Assembly (NCBI GenBank): GCA_036346255.1
Contig: CM070622.1
Location: 18,750,751 to 18,814,750 of the forward strand
Direction of reading: 5' to 3'
DNA length: 64,000 nucleotides
Origin: Ampelocalamus luodianensis
Taxonomy: Eukaryota; Streptophyta; Magnoliopsida; Poales; Poaceae
This document shows, piece after piece, positions 44,279 through 56,479 of this stretch; position 1 is the first letter of the stretch, and every line of letters begins with the position of its first letter. The notes under the pieces were generated by a model. The model saw only the letters and a program-made list of their open reading frames with translations. It did not search any database and was not told the origin of the DNA. The translations under genes and the position numbers were made by a program.

Positions 44279-47103
44279 TGTCGAACCTGAGAACGAAGGA
44301 TCCTAAATTCTCTGTGTTCATACACTAGTCCAGGATTTTTAGTGTACACAGTCAAACAAAAGTGATAGCAAAATCATATCACGCACTTTATTAATAATAA
44401 CTCAGAGTTTATTACAAAAGGGTCCTGAGACCAAATAGATAAATAACACAGCGGAAAGCAAATGTAGTAGACCACACGACTTTCCATAGGCAATTGTTTG
44501 GGGGCGTAGGCCTAGTCGTCAAGATCCTCGCCGTTCTGATAGAGGTCTTCTCCTGAATAAAGATTATTCAGCAAGAGTAAGCACAACTTCTGTGCTTGCA
44601 AGTTACACCCAATATTGAAAGATAGTGCATGCATAAGGTAAACAAAGAATGTTGGCAGGGTTCATTTTGCATAAACAACATTTTCAGGTTAAATACTCAT
44701 ATTAATTTCTAAGTCCAATTTTTATACTATAACTAAAATCAGTGTTTAAAATGACAGTTGTATAGTGGATAACTTCCATTGATTGAAAGGTGAAGGATAC
44801 CCTCCTATCACTTGGCTAACCGCCCAAGTTTTACCATAGGATTACCCATCCTAAAATTATCTGATGAAATCATTTTATAAACCAAAAACAAAGTCTAACT
44901 TAGGGTGGCCTTGCTAGCATGTCCATGACCGCGGACGCGGCTATTCGAATAGTTTCTACTCTACAGAGTCTGTACAGCTTTACCCACACGAGATAATATG
45001 CTTTTAATGTCGGCCAAAGCACACTTCCGAAGGCGTGTGACTAAGCAATCATCATGAGGCCTTTACAATGCAATGTCTTATTGTATTTATGTCCGCTAAG
45101 GTTTCGCTACCATTGGACTAACCATCCTCCGGGAGCCCCCTCTTGCGCTAGGTGGGACTAATGTCTAACCGACCCCCACACAAACAACATAGCACAAATA
45201 TCACTAAGACGTCACAAATTATTTAGCCAAATCCTGCCCATACAAGACATGTGGTGGTACGGTAAGGCGTAGCAAAAAACGGCTTAAAGACCGGTCCTTA
45301 ACTGATTCGGGCGACTTCCAATTAAACCCCAGGGCCTTAATCCTAACCAGATTAAGCCCGTGCATAAACCTGCACCCACCATTCATCCATTTCGCCCAGG
45401 TCCAAACCCATTATATTTTATTTAGAGTAAATTCCTCTTTATAAACCTTTTGTGGTAAAACAATACCACAGAGTCAAATTAAAAGTAAATATGTAAAAGA
45501 TTTGGCTAAACCTTCCCAAATTCGTAAGTATGATCTAAGCATGGCTAAGCACAAGACTAATTTTAGTATCATTTTGCCTAAGGGTGACAAGGCAATCATA
45601 TTCAATAATCAAATGGGCTATACAATGATGATTGGAATAACTATATACAAAAATAGGGCATTCAAACAATTGTATAAACATATGCATACATTAAGTAATT
45701 TAAAAACTGAAAATACATTTAAATTAATGGGATTAACATGATCAATGGTATAACTTGCCTTCGTTGACGTCCTAAAATCTAAGTCTTCGGGCTGGTCAAA
45801 CTCTCCGGAGTCGTCGAGGTCTATACGCGAAAATATAATAAATTCAATTCAAATTCAAATAAATTCAAAACTACAACTCAAATTAACTCCGAATTGAAAT
45901 ACTTTAGTTTAGTTAGCTAGATAATAATTTTATACAAATTTTGCAACTTGAAACACCCAATTTGGTGTTCAGATGCAAAAGATATGAATTTTTGAAGTTT
46001 AAAACCTAAATATGCAAATTAAATGAATTTCCCGAATTATTTTTCTAAAGAAAAATCTATTTACTACGCAATGCTGACATCAGCGAGGGATTTTCAGAAT
46101 TTAAAGAAATTAAAATAATTCCCTGACATATGGACCCCACGTGTCATAGACACGGTCTATCTGGACCAGGCCCACCGGCTTGAGGCTTGGGAGGGAGGTG
46201 CTGACACAGCTGAGATGGCTACCACGTGGGCAGCCACGCGTTTTTCGGCGCCGAGGTGGCGCTGACCTGGCGCTTGCGTGGCAAGGCCACGTAGGCTCAA
46301 TGCCTGTGGCGTTCCGGCGTGTGGCTCGTCGGCGTTTTACGCCGCGGCGAGGGTAGTGAAGGTGCGCAAAATGAAGTGGAGACGATGCTGAATGCGATGC
46401 TCACCGAGGTTGCGAGTTTGCGCTGCGGAATGGTCGTGGCGGCGAGCTTTAGCGGCGATGATCTTCGGTCGGCGGCGAAGATGGCGATCCTGGGGTCTTC
46501 CGGCGAAGTGAGTGGGTGCGCTGGCTTCGCAACGTCGCGGCGATGTCGATGATGAGGTCGGCGTGGTCGGAGCATCTACGGTGGCGGCGGAACCGGAGAA
46601 GAAGCGAAGTTTCACCGCCGGCGAAAAACTTCAAATTTAGGGTGCTAGGAGCAAGGAGGGAGACGGTGGTTGGCGGCGCTGAGATGCGGTGAGGGAGGCG
46701 CTCCTGTAGCCCCTATTTATAGGGCGCGGGCGTGGCTAGGGAGGCGTGGAGAGCACAAAGGTCCGTGCGATGTCACCGGCGGCGTTATAGAGATTCGGGG
46801 CCCGGGAAGGAAGGTGAGAGTTGGGTACACGAGTGGAATCATCGCGGGGTTTTAATGCTTGCGAGAACTTAGCGATTGAATCGGGATTTCACCGAGTATG
46901 GAAGGTTTTTGAAACGCATCCATGGCGGACGGTGCGGGCGAGAAAAAGGAAGGCGAAGGAGGAAGAAAGGAAAGTAGCCGATGACGCAGAAGCGTTCGAT
47001 TTTGATCTAACGGTGTACACGGGTGGGAGCGAAGGGGTAACTGCGGGGAATGCGCAGCCGTTGGATTTTAATCCAACAGTCGCGATAGATTGAGGGGGTG
47101 CGA
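44279..47103 (-). repeat. Outer LTR, 3' part (- strand)
   Basis: Contains an LTR promoter with CCTATAAATAGGGG on the - strand near 46710-46725, a GC-rich transcribed region and the 3' end (TTCTCAGGTTCGACA on the - strand). Open frames in 46300-47100 reflect GC content and are not called as genes. Confidence 0.7.
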
Positions 47104-49343
47104 TGTAACATCTCAAAGTGCTGTTACCAAAATAAAATAAATATAAGTTATTGTTTTATTGGATTTTGAAAGAGTTTGATTGTCTTATTTGAATTTCTAA
47201 AGTTGTAAAAGTCAAAATTTAAAATTTATTTGAAGTTCTTGAAGTTTCAGTTGGTTTGATCTGGAAAATAAAATTTTAATTAATTTCTAGAATTTTCTGA
47301 GTTTTTAAAAGCTTTTTCCTAAATATTTTAAAGCCAAAACAATTTATTTTGAAAAATTATTAGCCAATAATAAAGTGGAAATAATTTTATTAAGTCCAAA
47401 ATAAATAAGGGGATTTCTGTGAATTTTCTCATAATTTTGGGATTTAATTTGCTATTTTCTAGAAGTTATTTCGATTTATCTCCATTTCTGAAATTGGAAA
47501 ATCAATTAAAAATCCAGAAAACCTTGTGGGTCGAAACCTCCAGCTCACCTCTCTCTCTCCCGCGCTTCTGGCCCGATTGGCCCATTTGGCCGCGCCCACT
47601 CCAACCGTCCGATCTAAATCCGACGGTAGCCGCTCCCCTCTCTCTCTCTCTCGCCGACAGTGGGCCCCGCCACCTTCTTCTTTCCCTACCTTCTTCCCCA
47701 AACCACCGAGCCGACCCGTCCGCCATTACCGCCCGCGTGGAGCTCCATCTTCACCGCATTTCTCTCCCCTTTTCTTCGCGCAATCCCGCGCATTAAACTC
47801 CCCGCGTTCCACCGCGCCCATTCCGGCCATTTGCCCCCTCAATCGCGCGCGAAATCGCCGGAACCCCCTAATCACCGCCGCGGACCCGCGCCACCGATCT
47901 CCCCCTCCGTCCGCGCCCCCACCCTATTTAAGCAAGCACTAGGAGCGCCTCCTCCGCACAACTTGCCCCCATCACTCACCTCACCCCGCCCCCTCCGAGC
48001 TCGCCAGAATTTGAGTTTTTCCGCCGCCACCACCGTGGGTCTCCGCCGCCCCAAGCGCCGCCACCATTGCCGCCATGTCCTCGGCACCACCACCATGGGC
48101 ATCACCGCGTCGCCGCGAACCCGGTGCTCACGCTGCCTTCGCGAAGGCGTGATAGGAACACCATCACCGCCGCAACCCCGACATCGCCGCCGCCCTTCGC
48201 GTCGCCGCCGGCCACCGCCTCGCGCCCAACCGCCGCCTAGGTGAGCCCTGTGATCCCCGCATCCTTCTGCATCTACTGGTGCCCTCGCCGGCCGACGTTG
48301 TGCCGCCGTTCGCCGGCGCCATTTGGGCCCGAGCCGCCGCTGGTCTTCGCCGACGTGGCCGCCACCCGTGCGCCACCTCACGGCCATCTCAACACAAAAA
48401 CCGACGTGGAGCCCATATGGCGCCACATCATCCCACACGCAACCACCCGCAACCCCCATTCACTGTTCCCATGCACCGAGTCCACGGTGGACTTTGACCA
48501 AGTCGTGGCCTAGTCCATTGACTTGGGCCCACATGTCAGAGGAAGAAAATAATTTCTTTTAGGAAAATAATTCGGCCGAGAAAAGAAATTCCCTCGCTGA
48601 CGTCATCTTGTGCAATAAAGTTATTTTCCTTTAGAAAAATAATTCCCAAAATTAGAAAAATCCTAATTTTATCATTTCATGTATTTCCAATCTTCCAAAG
48701 CCCATATCTTTTGCATCCGAACTCCGATTGAGCCCATTCAAATTTCTAAATTTATCTAAATTCAAGATATAGCCAACTAAACCAAAATTATTTAATTTGG
48801 AGTTCATTTGAATTGTTATTTGAATTTAGTTTGAATTAGGCTTATTTTCACGTTAGATTTCGACAACTTCGGAAAGTCAGATTTCGACGCCGTTTGAAGA
48901 GCAACCTAAGAGGATTGATTTTGACTGTATGATCATCGTGATTGTACAGTTGGACTACTGGAAGACAATATTTGTGAGTAATAGGTGACCTGTTAAGGAA
49001 AACAACAACACCTCAGTACCGGGTGATCTGTTGAGGAAAACATCACCTCATCAAGCAAGGCAAGTTATACCCTTGATCATATTGATCCCACTAATTCAAA
49101 TTATTTATAATCTATTTTAAATTATTACTGCATGCATATGTTTATACAATTATTTTAATTCTCTGTTCTAATTGCCTAGTTATTCCAATCTTCCTTGTAT
49201 AGCCAATTTGAATATTGAATGTGAATACCTTGTCACCATTAGGCGGAATGGTATTAAAATTAATCATATACTTAGCCAATGCTTAGATCAAATCTTGTAT
49301 TTGGAAAATTTTAGCCAAATCTTCCAAATTTGATTTAAATTGG
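47104..49343 (+). repeat. Inner LTR, left part (+ strand)
   Basis: Begins TGTAACATCTC. It has an AT-rich start, a GC-rich promoter region with CTATTTAAGCAAGC near 47925, and an AT-rich tail. It continues logically at 52146, after the duplicated block. Confidence 0.68.
49058..49343 (+). repeat. 285-bp direct duplication, copy 1
   Basis: From AGGCAAGTTATACCC to TTGATTTAAATTGG. It matches 51861-52145 with only a handful of differences, far closer than the neighbouring LTR copies match each other. Confidence 0.85.
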
Positions 49344-51860
49344 CCGTCGATCAAAATCGGACGTGCCCGGTTGTCGTCTTCCTCGTCGTCTTCTCCACGC
49401 GACCCTCGCGCCGCCGCCATTAAAACCGACGCTCGAACTCTGGTAACGGCCGCCTTCAATCCCCCACTCCCCTCGCCATCGTGTGCATTGACGACCCCGC
49501 ATCACGCCGCCCCACTTCCGCCATTTTCTCCCTTCTCGCATCGGTTTTACCCACGATCACCGAAACCGCGCGCATGACCTTCGCATTGCCGCGCTCGGGT
49601 CTTCCCCGGCCCTATAAATAGGAGCCATGGGTCGCCCTTCTCCTCCTCCACCTTTCTCCCCCACGCATTACTCCTCGCACGCCCTAACCGTCGAGCCGGC
49701 CGTGGAAGCTCCTTCACCGCGATCGCCTTTTTCCACGATTCGGCGCCTCGACGACGCTCCGTCTCGCCGCCACCACCAACGGCTTCGCCACATCATCGCC
49801 GACCGGTGCTCACCTCGCCGCCGGGGCGCCGCGGAATCGCATTGTCGCCAACACGAACCTCTCGCGCTTCAACCTCGCCGGCGGCCACCACCGTCCACCT
49901 CGACCACCGGAGCTAGTCTAACGGGTTCACAATAGTCCTAGCTACACACCGGTACCACCCATCGCCGGCGAAACCTCGCCGTTCGCGTTGCCGTTGGTTC
50001 CGTGCGCCACCGTCGCCGGTCCGGCGTGTCACGCCGCGTGGCGATGCCACCTAAGCGCCACCTCAACCCCTTGCGTGGTATGCGGCGTGGCGTCCATTCA
50101 TCGCCACGTGAGCACCGCGTGTCGGTTCACCGCGCGCAGATCACCCTCGGCTCGGTGGAATCATCCACCGTGGTGAGTCTATGACATGTGGGACCCGCTT
50201 GTCAGAAAAATCATTATAATTCTTTTAATTTCTGGAAATTCTTCGCTGGCGTCAGCATTGCGCAATAAATAGAATTTCCTTTAGAAAAATAATTCAAAGA
50301 ATTCAATTAAATTCCAGATTTTGTATTAAACTTCTAAAATTGATATCTTTTGCATTTGAACTCCAAATTGAGTGGTTCAAGTTGCAAAATTTGTCTAAAA
50401 TCAGAATCTAACTAACTAAAGCAAAATATTTCAATTTGGAGTTAGTTTGGTCTAAGTTTTTGAATTTATTTGAATTTGAGTTGAATTTATCGTATTTTCA
50501 CGTATAGACTTCGACGACTCCGGAGAGTTAGATCCTTCCGACGATTTAGAGTTCCAAGACTTCAACGAAGGCAAGTTACACTATTGATCATATTGTTCCT
50601 ATTGTTTTAAAGTATTTATTTACTATTTACAATTTACTATTGCATGCATATGTTTATAAAAATATCCGAATATCTGATTTAGTATATAGTTGTTCCAAAC
50701 TCCTTGGTATGGCCAATTTGACTATCAAACCTGAATACCTTGACACCTTAGATAAAATTTGTCAAATGCTTAGCCTTGCTTAGATAATATTTACAAATTT
50801 GGGAGAATTTAGTCAAATCTTTACAATTTAATTTAAAATGTGTTTCTGTGGTAATGTTTTAACATGAAAGGTTTATAAAGGAGTTTTACTCTAAATAAAA
50901 TGAAATGGGTTTGGACTTGGGCGAGATGGATGGATGGTGGGTGCAGTTCATGCACGGGTCTAATCAGTTAGGATTACGACCCGGGGTTTTAAATTGGAAG
51001 TCGCTTGAGTCGATTAAGGACCGGTCTTTGAGCGTATTTTGCTACGCCTTACCGTACCACCACATGTCCCGTATGGGCGAGATTTGGCTAAATAATCTGT
51101 AGTGTCTCGGTGTTATTTGTGCTATGTTGTATGTGTGGGCGTTGGTCGACATTAGTCCCACTTGGCGCAAGAGGGCTTAGGAGGATGGATAGTCAAAGGT
51201 AGCGAAACCTTAGCGGGCATGAATACGATGAGACAACGCTTGTAACGGCCTCATGATAATTGCTTAGTCACACGCCTTGAAGCGTGCTTTGGCGACATTA
51301 AAGCATTTTATCTCGTGTGGGTAAAGTTGTACAACCTCTGCAGTGTAAAACTATTCGAATAGCGCGTCATGATCATGGACATGCTAGCAAAGCCACTCTA
51401 AGTTAGAATTGTTTTTAATTTGATGAGAAGGACTTACTACAAGTGTGGATCGTGTACGATCAGCCCACCCGATGTCTAGTTGGCGTTGTCGACCCTACTA
51501 CTCTTCTTCGCTCTTCCGTGTTTATTTAATGTTGCCCTGTAAGGCTATCTTGTAATCAACTCGTTGTTTAGTAATAAATTTTAGCGTTTATGGTTGTGTT
51601 ATCACATTTGCTTTATGTGAGCTAGCACTCGATCATGTGACTAGTTCCTTATGCCGAAGATCCGGATGTTACTCCGGTCCGACATCTGGCAGTAGTAAAG
51701 TCCGATCGATTATGACTGGATCTAGATCCGACGGTCCACATGCGTTCGGTTTTGGAGTTCAAGGTCTCACGAAGATGGCCTTGGATTTTAATCCATGGCG
51801 TCCCTCGCCTTGCCCAGCAGTGAGAAAGAGAGGAGGGTTGACGGCCGGATCCTTCACGCG
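49344..51860 (+). repeat. Partial LTR copy plus a piece of outer-LTR flank
   Basis: Starts in the middle of the promoter region (CCGTCGATCAAAATCGG), has CCCTATAAATAGG near 49610, and runs to the LTR end CGGTCCGACA near 51690. It then contains about 170 bases (GGCAGTAGTAAAGTCC onward) that also follow the other LTR end at 53325, so the insertion junction is present twice. Confidence 0.65.
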
Positions 51861-52145
51861 AGGCAAGTTATACCCTTGATCATATTGATCCCACTAATTC
51901 AAATTATTTATAATCTATTTTAAATTATTCTGCATGCATATGTTTATACAATTATTTTAATTCTCTGTTCTAATTGCCTAGTTATTCCAATCTTCCTTGT
52001 ATAGCCAATTTGAATATTGAATGTGAATACCTTGTCACTATTAGGCAAAATGGTATTAAAATTAATCATATACTTAACCAATGCTTAGATCAAATCTTGT
52101 ATTTGGAAAATTTTAGCCAAATCTTCCAAATTTGATTTAAATTGG
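51861..52145 (+). repeat. 285-bp direct duplication, copy 2
   Basis: Partner of 49058-49343. Here the sequence continues into the expected next part of the LTR (TATGGTATTGTTTTACCATA). Confidence 0.85.
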
Positions 52146-53325
52146 GTCTATGGTATTGTTTTACCATAGAAGGTTTATAAAATGCCTTTACTTGAAAAAT
52201 AAAATGAAATTGGTTTGGACTTGGGCATAATGGATGTTTGGTGGGTGCATGTTCATGCACGGGCTTAATCTGGTTAGGGTTAAGACCCAGGGTTAATCTG
52301 GAAAGTTGCCCAAGTCAGCTAAGGACCGGTCTTCGAGCGCATGATGCTACGCCTTACCGTACTACCACAAGTCTGGTGTGGGACAGATTTGGCTAAATAA
52401 TTTGTGATGTCTTAGTGTCATTTGTGCTATATTGTTGGTGTGGTGTTGGTCGACACAGTAGTCCCACAGCGCAAGAGGGGCTCCGGAGGATGGTTAGTCA
52501 ATGGCGTGAAACCTTAGCGGACATAAATATATTAAGATAGGACATTGTAAAGGTCTCATGATAATCACTTAGTTGCACACCGAAGTGTGTGATGCGGACA
52601 ATGCAAGTTGATTATCTCTTGTGGGTAAAAATGCATACAACCTTCGCGAGTGTAAAACTATTCGAATAGCCGTGTCCACGGTTACGGATATGCTAGCAGA
52701 ATTACTCAAAGTTAGACTTTGGTTTTGTTTGAAAAAGTTTTATTCAAACTGATTTATCCAAATGGGAATTGGGCAGGAAGCCACGTGATAGGAGGGTATC
52801 CTTCACCATTCATGTGTGAATGTTATCTGACTATAAAATTGAGAATTTATAAAATAAATTTTAATTATAAAATAACTGCTTTGGAACTTAGTACAAGTAT
52901 TTAAAGCAAATGCTGTTTTATGCAAATCAACCAATAAGCCATCCTTTGTTACATCCATATATGCATGTCATTCTGTTATTTGACGGGTGTAACTTGCGAG
53001 CACGGAAGTTGTGCTCATACTTGCTTTATGCAAATAAAATTTCAGATGAGAAGGACTTCACTACAAGTGTGGATCGTGACGACTAGGCCGCTACCCGATC
53101 GATTGCTGTGGCGATTGTGCTGACCCTACTACTTCTTCTTCGTCTTCCGCTGTGTTTATTTAATGTTGCCCTGTAAGGCTATCTTGTAATCAACTCTGTT
53201 GTTTAGTAATAAATTTTAGCGTTTATGGTTGTGTTATCACATTTGTTTACTGTGTGAGCTAGCCACTGATCATGTGACTAGTTCGATTATGCCTGAAAGA
53301 TCCGGATGTTACTCCGGGTGCGACA
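52146..53325 (+). repeat. Inner LTR, right part (+ strand)
   Basis: Continues from copy 2 of the duplication to the LTR end ACTCCGGGTGCGACA. Together with 47104-49343 it makes one full LTR of about 3.4 kb. Confidence 0.68.
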
Positions 53326-53880
53326 TCTTGAGCAGTAGTAAAGTCACTGATACACATGAACCGTTGGATCTAGATCTGACGGTCCACATGCGTTGGGTTT
53401 TTGGAGTTCCGAAGGTCTCACGAAAGATGGCCGTTGGATTTTAATCCAACGACTGACAGGGGTCGGTGCGGGCACGAGTGAGAGAAAGAGAGGGAGAGGT
53501 TGACGGGTCCCGCCTGTCGGTGTAATGAGACGCACGGGAGGTTAAATGAAATTTGCTGAAAAAAAGGAATGGGCCGGCTAGGTTTCGGCCCATTGGTTAT
53601 TTGGGATTTTCTTTTGACTTTCTAATTAATTAAATTTTGATAATTCAAATAGACTTTAGAATATAGCAGATTAAGTCCAAAAATTATGAGAAAATTCACA
53701 GAAATTCTCTGGAGCATTTTGGATTTAAATAGAATATTTCCAGATATTATTTGGTATATTTTGCAAATAAATTTGTTTGGCTTTCAATTAATTAAGTAAA
53801 AGTTTTTAAAAAGTTTAGAAAAATCCACATAAATAATTAAACTTTATTTTCAACTGGAATTTGAAATTTGGGCTGTTACA
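53326..53880 (-). repeat. Outer LTR, 5' part (- strand)
   Basis: On the - strand starts TGTAACAGCCC and includes a palindromic CCGTTGGATTTTAATCCAAC motif near 53431, also found near 47058 in the other part of the outer LTR. Confidence 0.65.
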
Positions 53881-53885
53881 GTTGC

Positions 53886-56474
53886 TCATATTTGCAGTTT
53901 GATGCAGGGGCTAATAAGGAGGACAAGTTTGGTGAGAGGCGATGTTGATCTTCACGTGGGCAATAGTGCAAGAGTTGTTGCGTTGGTATTGACACTTTAC
54001 CATTATCTTTACTTTCAATATTAGTTTTAGAATTAAATAATTTTTATTATGTTCGTGTCTTAAATAAAAACATTATCTATGTTCCATGTTTAGGAGCAAA
54101 AGGTTATGAGTTCACAATAAAGAACAATTGTTGTTCAATTTATTTCAACGATATGCTTTATGGTCATACTCTATTGGTGAATAGATTATATGTTTTGAAT
54201 CTTGAATATGTGCATGTTTGTAACATTATGCTAAGAAGCTTCAACCTAATGATTTGAATAATACTTTTATTTGGCATTGTCGTCTAGGTCATATAAATGG
54301 GAGCACATGATGAACCTCCATAAAGATGGTATTCTAAATTCATTTGATTTAAATCATTTAATATATGTGAATCATGTTTACTTGGAAAAATGACAAAGGC
54401 GCCTTTTACGGGAATAAGTGGGAGGGCAACTGACTTATTGGCCCTTGTACATACAGATGTATGTATACCAATGAGCTCAATGGCCAGGGGTGGTTTTCAG
54501 TACTTCATAACTTTTACTGCTGACTTTAGTAGATAAGTACTTAATGAGTACTTATATGTACTTAATGAGTCATGCGTCTGAATCATTCAAAAAGTTCAAC
54601 AAATTTCAGAATGAGATACAAAATCAACTTAGCTAGACAATTAAAATGCTATGATCAGATCGTGGAGGTGAATATTTGAGCTATGAGTTTGGTGAACATT
54701 TACAAAATTTGGAATTGTTCCACAACTAACTCCGCCGAGAATGCCTCAATGGAATGTAGTGTCTGAACAACGAACCGAACATTATGGACATGGTTCGGTT
54801 AATGATGAGCCAATATAATCTTCTATTGTATTTCTGGGGATACGCTCTAGAAATAGTTGGTTTTACATTAAACAGATTTTCATCAAAAATGGTAGAAAAG
54901 ACACCATATGAGATATGAACTGAGAAGTATCCTAGATTGTCTTTTATAAAAATATAGGGTTGTGAGGCATATGTAAAATATTTGACGCCTGATAAGCTCA
55001 TATCCAAGTCAGATAAATGCTTCTCTGTGGGGTATCCTAAAGAAACTAAAGGATATTACTATTATAAAGGAGATGAAAACAAAGTGTTTGTTGCTTGAAA
55101 TTGTGTCTTTTTGGAGAAAGAGTTTCTTTCAAAAGAAGTTAGTGGGAACAAGGTGCAACTTTAAGAAATTCGAGAAATATTTAAAAATATTTCAGCTTCT
55201 ACTGAACATCTACAGGATGAACAAAATATTGTACAACCTATAGAAGAGACATCAGCCCCAAGTAAATCTGAAAGGCCACGTCAATTACCTATAAGGTATA
55301 TGCATAATATTTTATTATTAGATAATGATGAGCCTAAGACTTATGAGAAAGTGATGATGGGCCCAAACTTTGAGAAATGACTTAGAGCCATGAGATCTGA
55401 GATATAATCCGTGTATGACAATCAAGTTTGAAACTTGATTGATTCACCTGATGGTGTTAAAACCATTGAGTGCAAGTGGGGTTTCTAAGAAAAAAGATAT
55501 ATATGGATGGATATGTTCACATTCATAAAACACGATTAGTGGCAAAGAGTTTTAAACAAATTCAAGGTGTTGACTATGATGAGATATTTTCTCTTGACAC
55601 TATGCTCGAGTCTATCTAGATCACTCTAGCTATTGTTGCATATTTCGATTATGAGATATGATAAATGGATGTCAAAATAGCTTTTCTAAATAGAAACCTA
55701 AGTGAGGATATGTACATGACGCGATCTGAAGGTTTTGTCGATCCATAGAAATCTAAGAAGATATGCAAGCTTCAGAAATCCATCTATGGATTGAAACACG
55801 CATCTCGGAGTTCGAATTTTCGTTTTGATGAACTAGTCAAATGGTTTGGCTTCATCAAGAATGAAGAAGAACCTTATGTTTCCAAAAAGATTCGTGGGAG
55901 AACACTTGTTTTTCTGATCTTATGTGTGGATGACATATTATTAACTAGTAATGATATTCCTATACTTGAATCTGTTAAAGCTTTGTTAAGAAATAGTTTC
56001 TCCATGGGAGACTTGGGAGATGTAGTGTATATAAGGATCTATACGAATAGATCTAAGAGGCTAATTGCATTAAGCCAAGATATGTAAATTGAGAAGGTGT
56101 TGAAGCAGTTCAACATGCAAGATTCCAATAAGAGTTTCTTGCCCATGTCACATGGCATTAGTTTTAGCAACAATCATTGACTTTCGACACCTGATGAGCG
56201 ACACAGAATGGGTAAAATTCCACATGCTTCTGTTATTGGATCTATCATGTATGACATGCTTTGTACACACCTAGATGTGTTGTATGCTCTAAGTGTTATG
56301 GACAGATATCAGTTAAATCCAGGTGAAGGTTATTAGATAGTAGTTAAGAGCATTATAAATTACTTGAGAAGGACTAAGATGTATTCCTTATTTATGGAGG
56401 TGAGGAAGAGCTGGTTGTAAATGATTACACCGATGCTAGCTTCGAAACCAACAAAGATAATTTTCGACCGCAGT
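53886..56474 (+). pseudogene. copia pol: integrase and reverse transcriptase
   Basis: After the insertion the polyprotein resumes with VAHICSLMQG, then the integrase HHCC region (FIWHCRLGHI near 54265) and catalytic core (LVHTDVCIPMSS, FQYFITFTADFSR). The reverse transcriptase follows: TIECKWGF near 55465, MDVKIAFLN-type sequence near 55670, KKICKLQKSIYGLKHASRS near 55760, and LCVDDILLTSND near 55920 (the catalytic Asp pair, YVDD in most copia, here CVDD). RNase H begins near 56400 (YTDASF) and is cut at 56480. Many stops and frameshifts make it non-functional. Confidence 0.82.
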
Positions 56475-56479
56475 CTGGG

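Larger units (their letters stand above)
44279..53880 (-). mobile_element. Nested block of one gypsy-type LTR family
   Basis: Starts TGTCGAACC, ends GGGCTGTTACA, and is flanked by GTTGC on both sides (44274-44278 and 53881-53885); the copia frame resumes across it (CSWVFN to VAHICS). The outer sequence is a solo LTR pointing to the - strand, in two pieces (53880-53326 and 47103-44279). Between them lie LTR copies of the same family pointing to the + strand (47104-53325), rearranged with a 285-bp duplication. No gag or pol is visible. The shared landmark GCTACGCCTTACCGTACCAC occurs near 45250 (complement), 51040 and 52345. Confidence 0.75.

Noticed and set aside
46300..48500. Many frames of 60-195 codons
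   Set aside because: They lie in the GC-rich transcribed parts of LTRs, open in several frames at once, and lack any recognisable domain.
49335..50184. GC-rich frames resembling a small gene with a TATA box
   Set aside because: The TATA box is the LTR promoter; the same layout occurs in the other LTR copies of the family.
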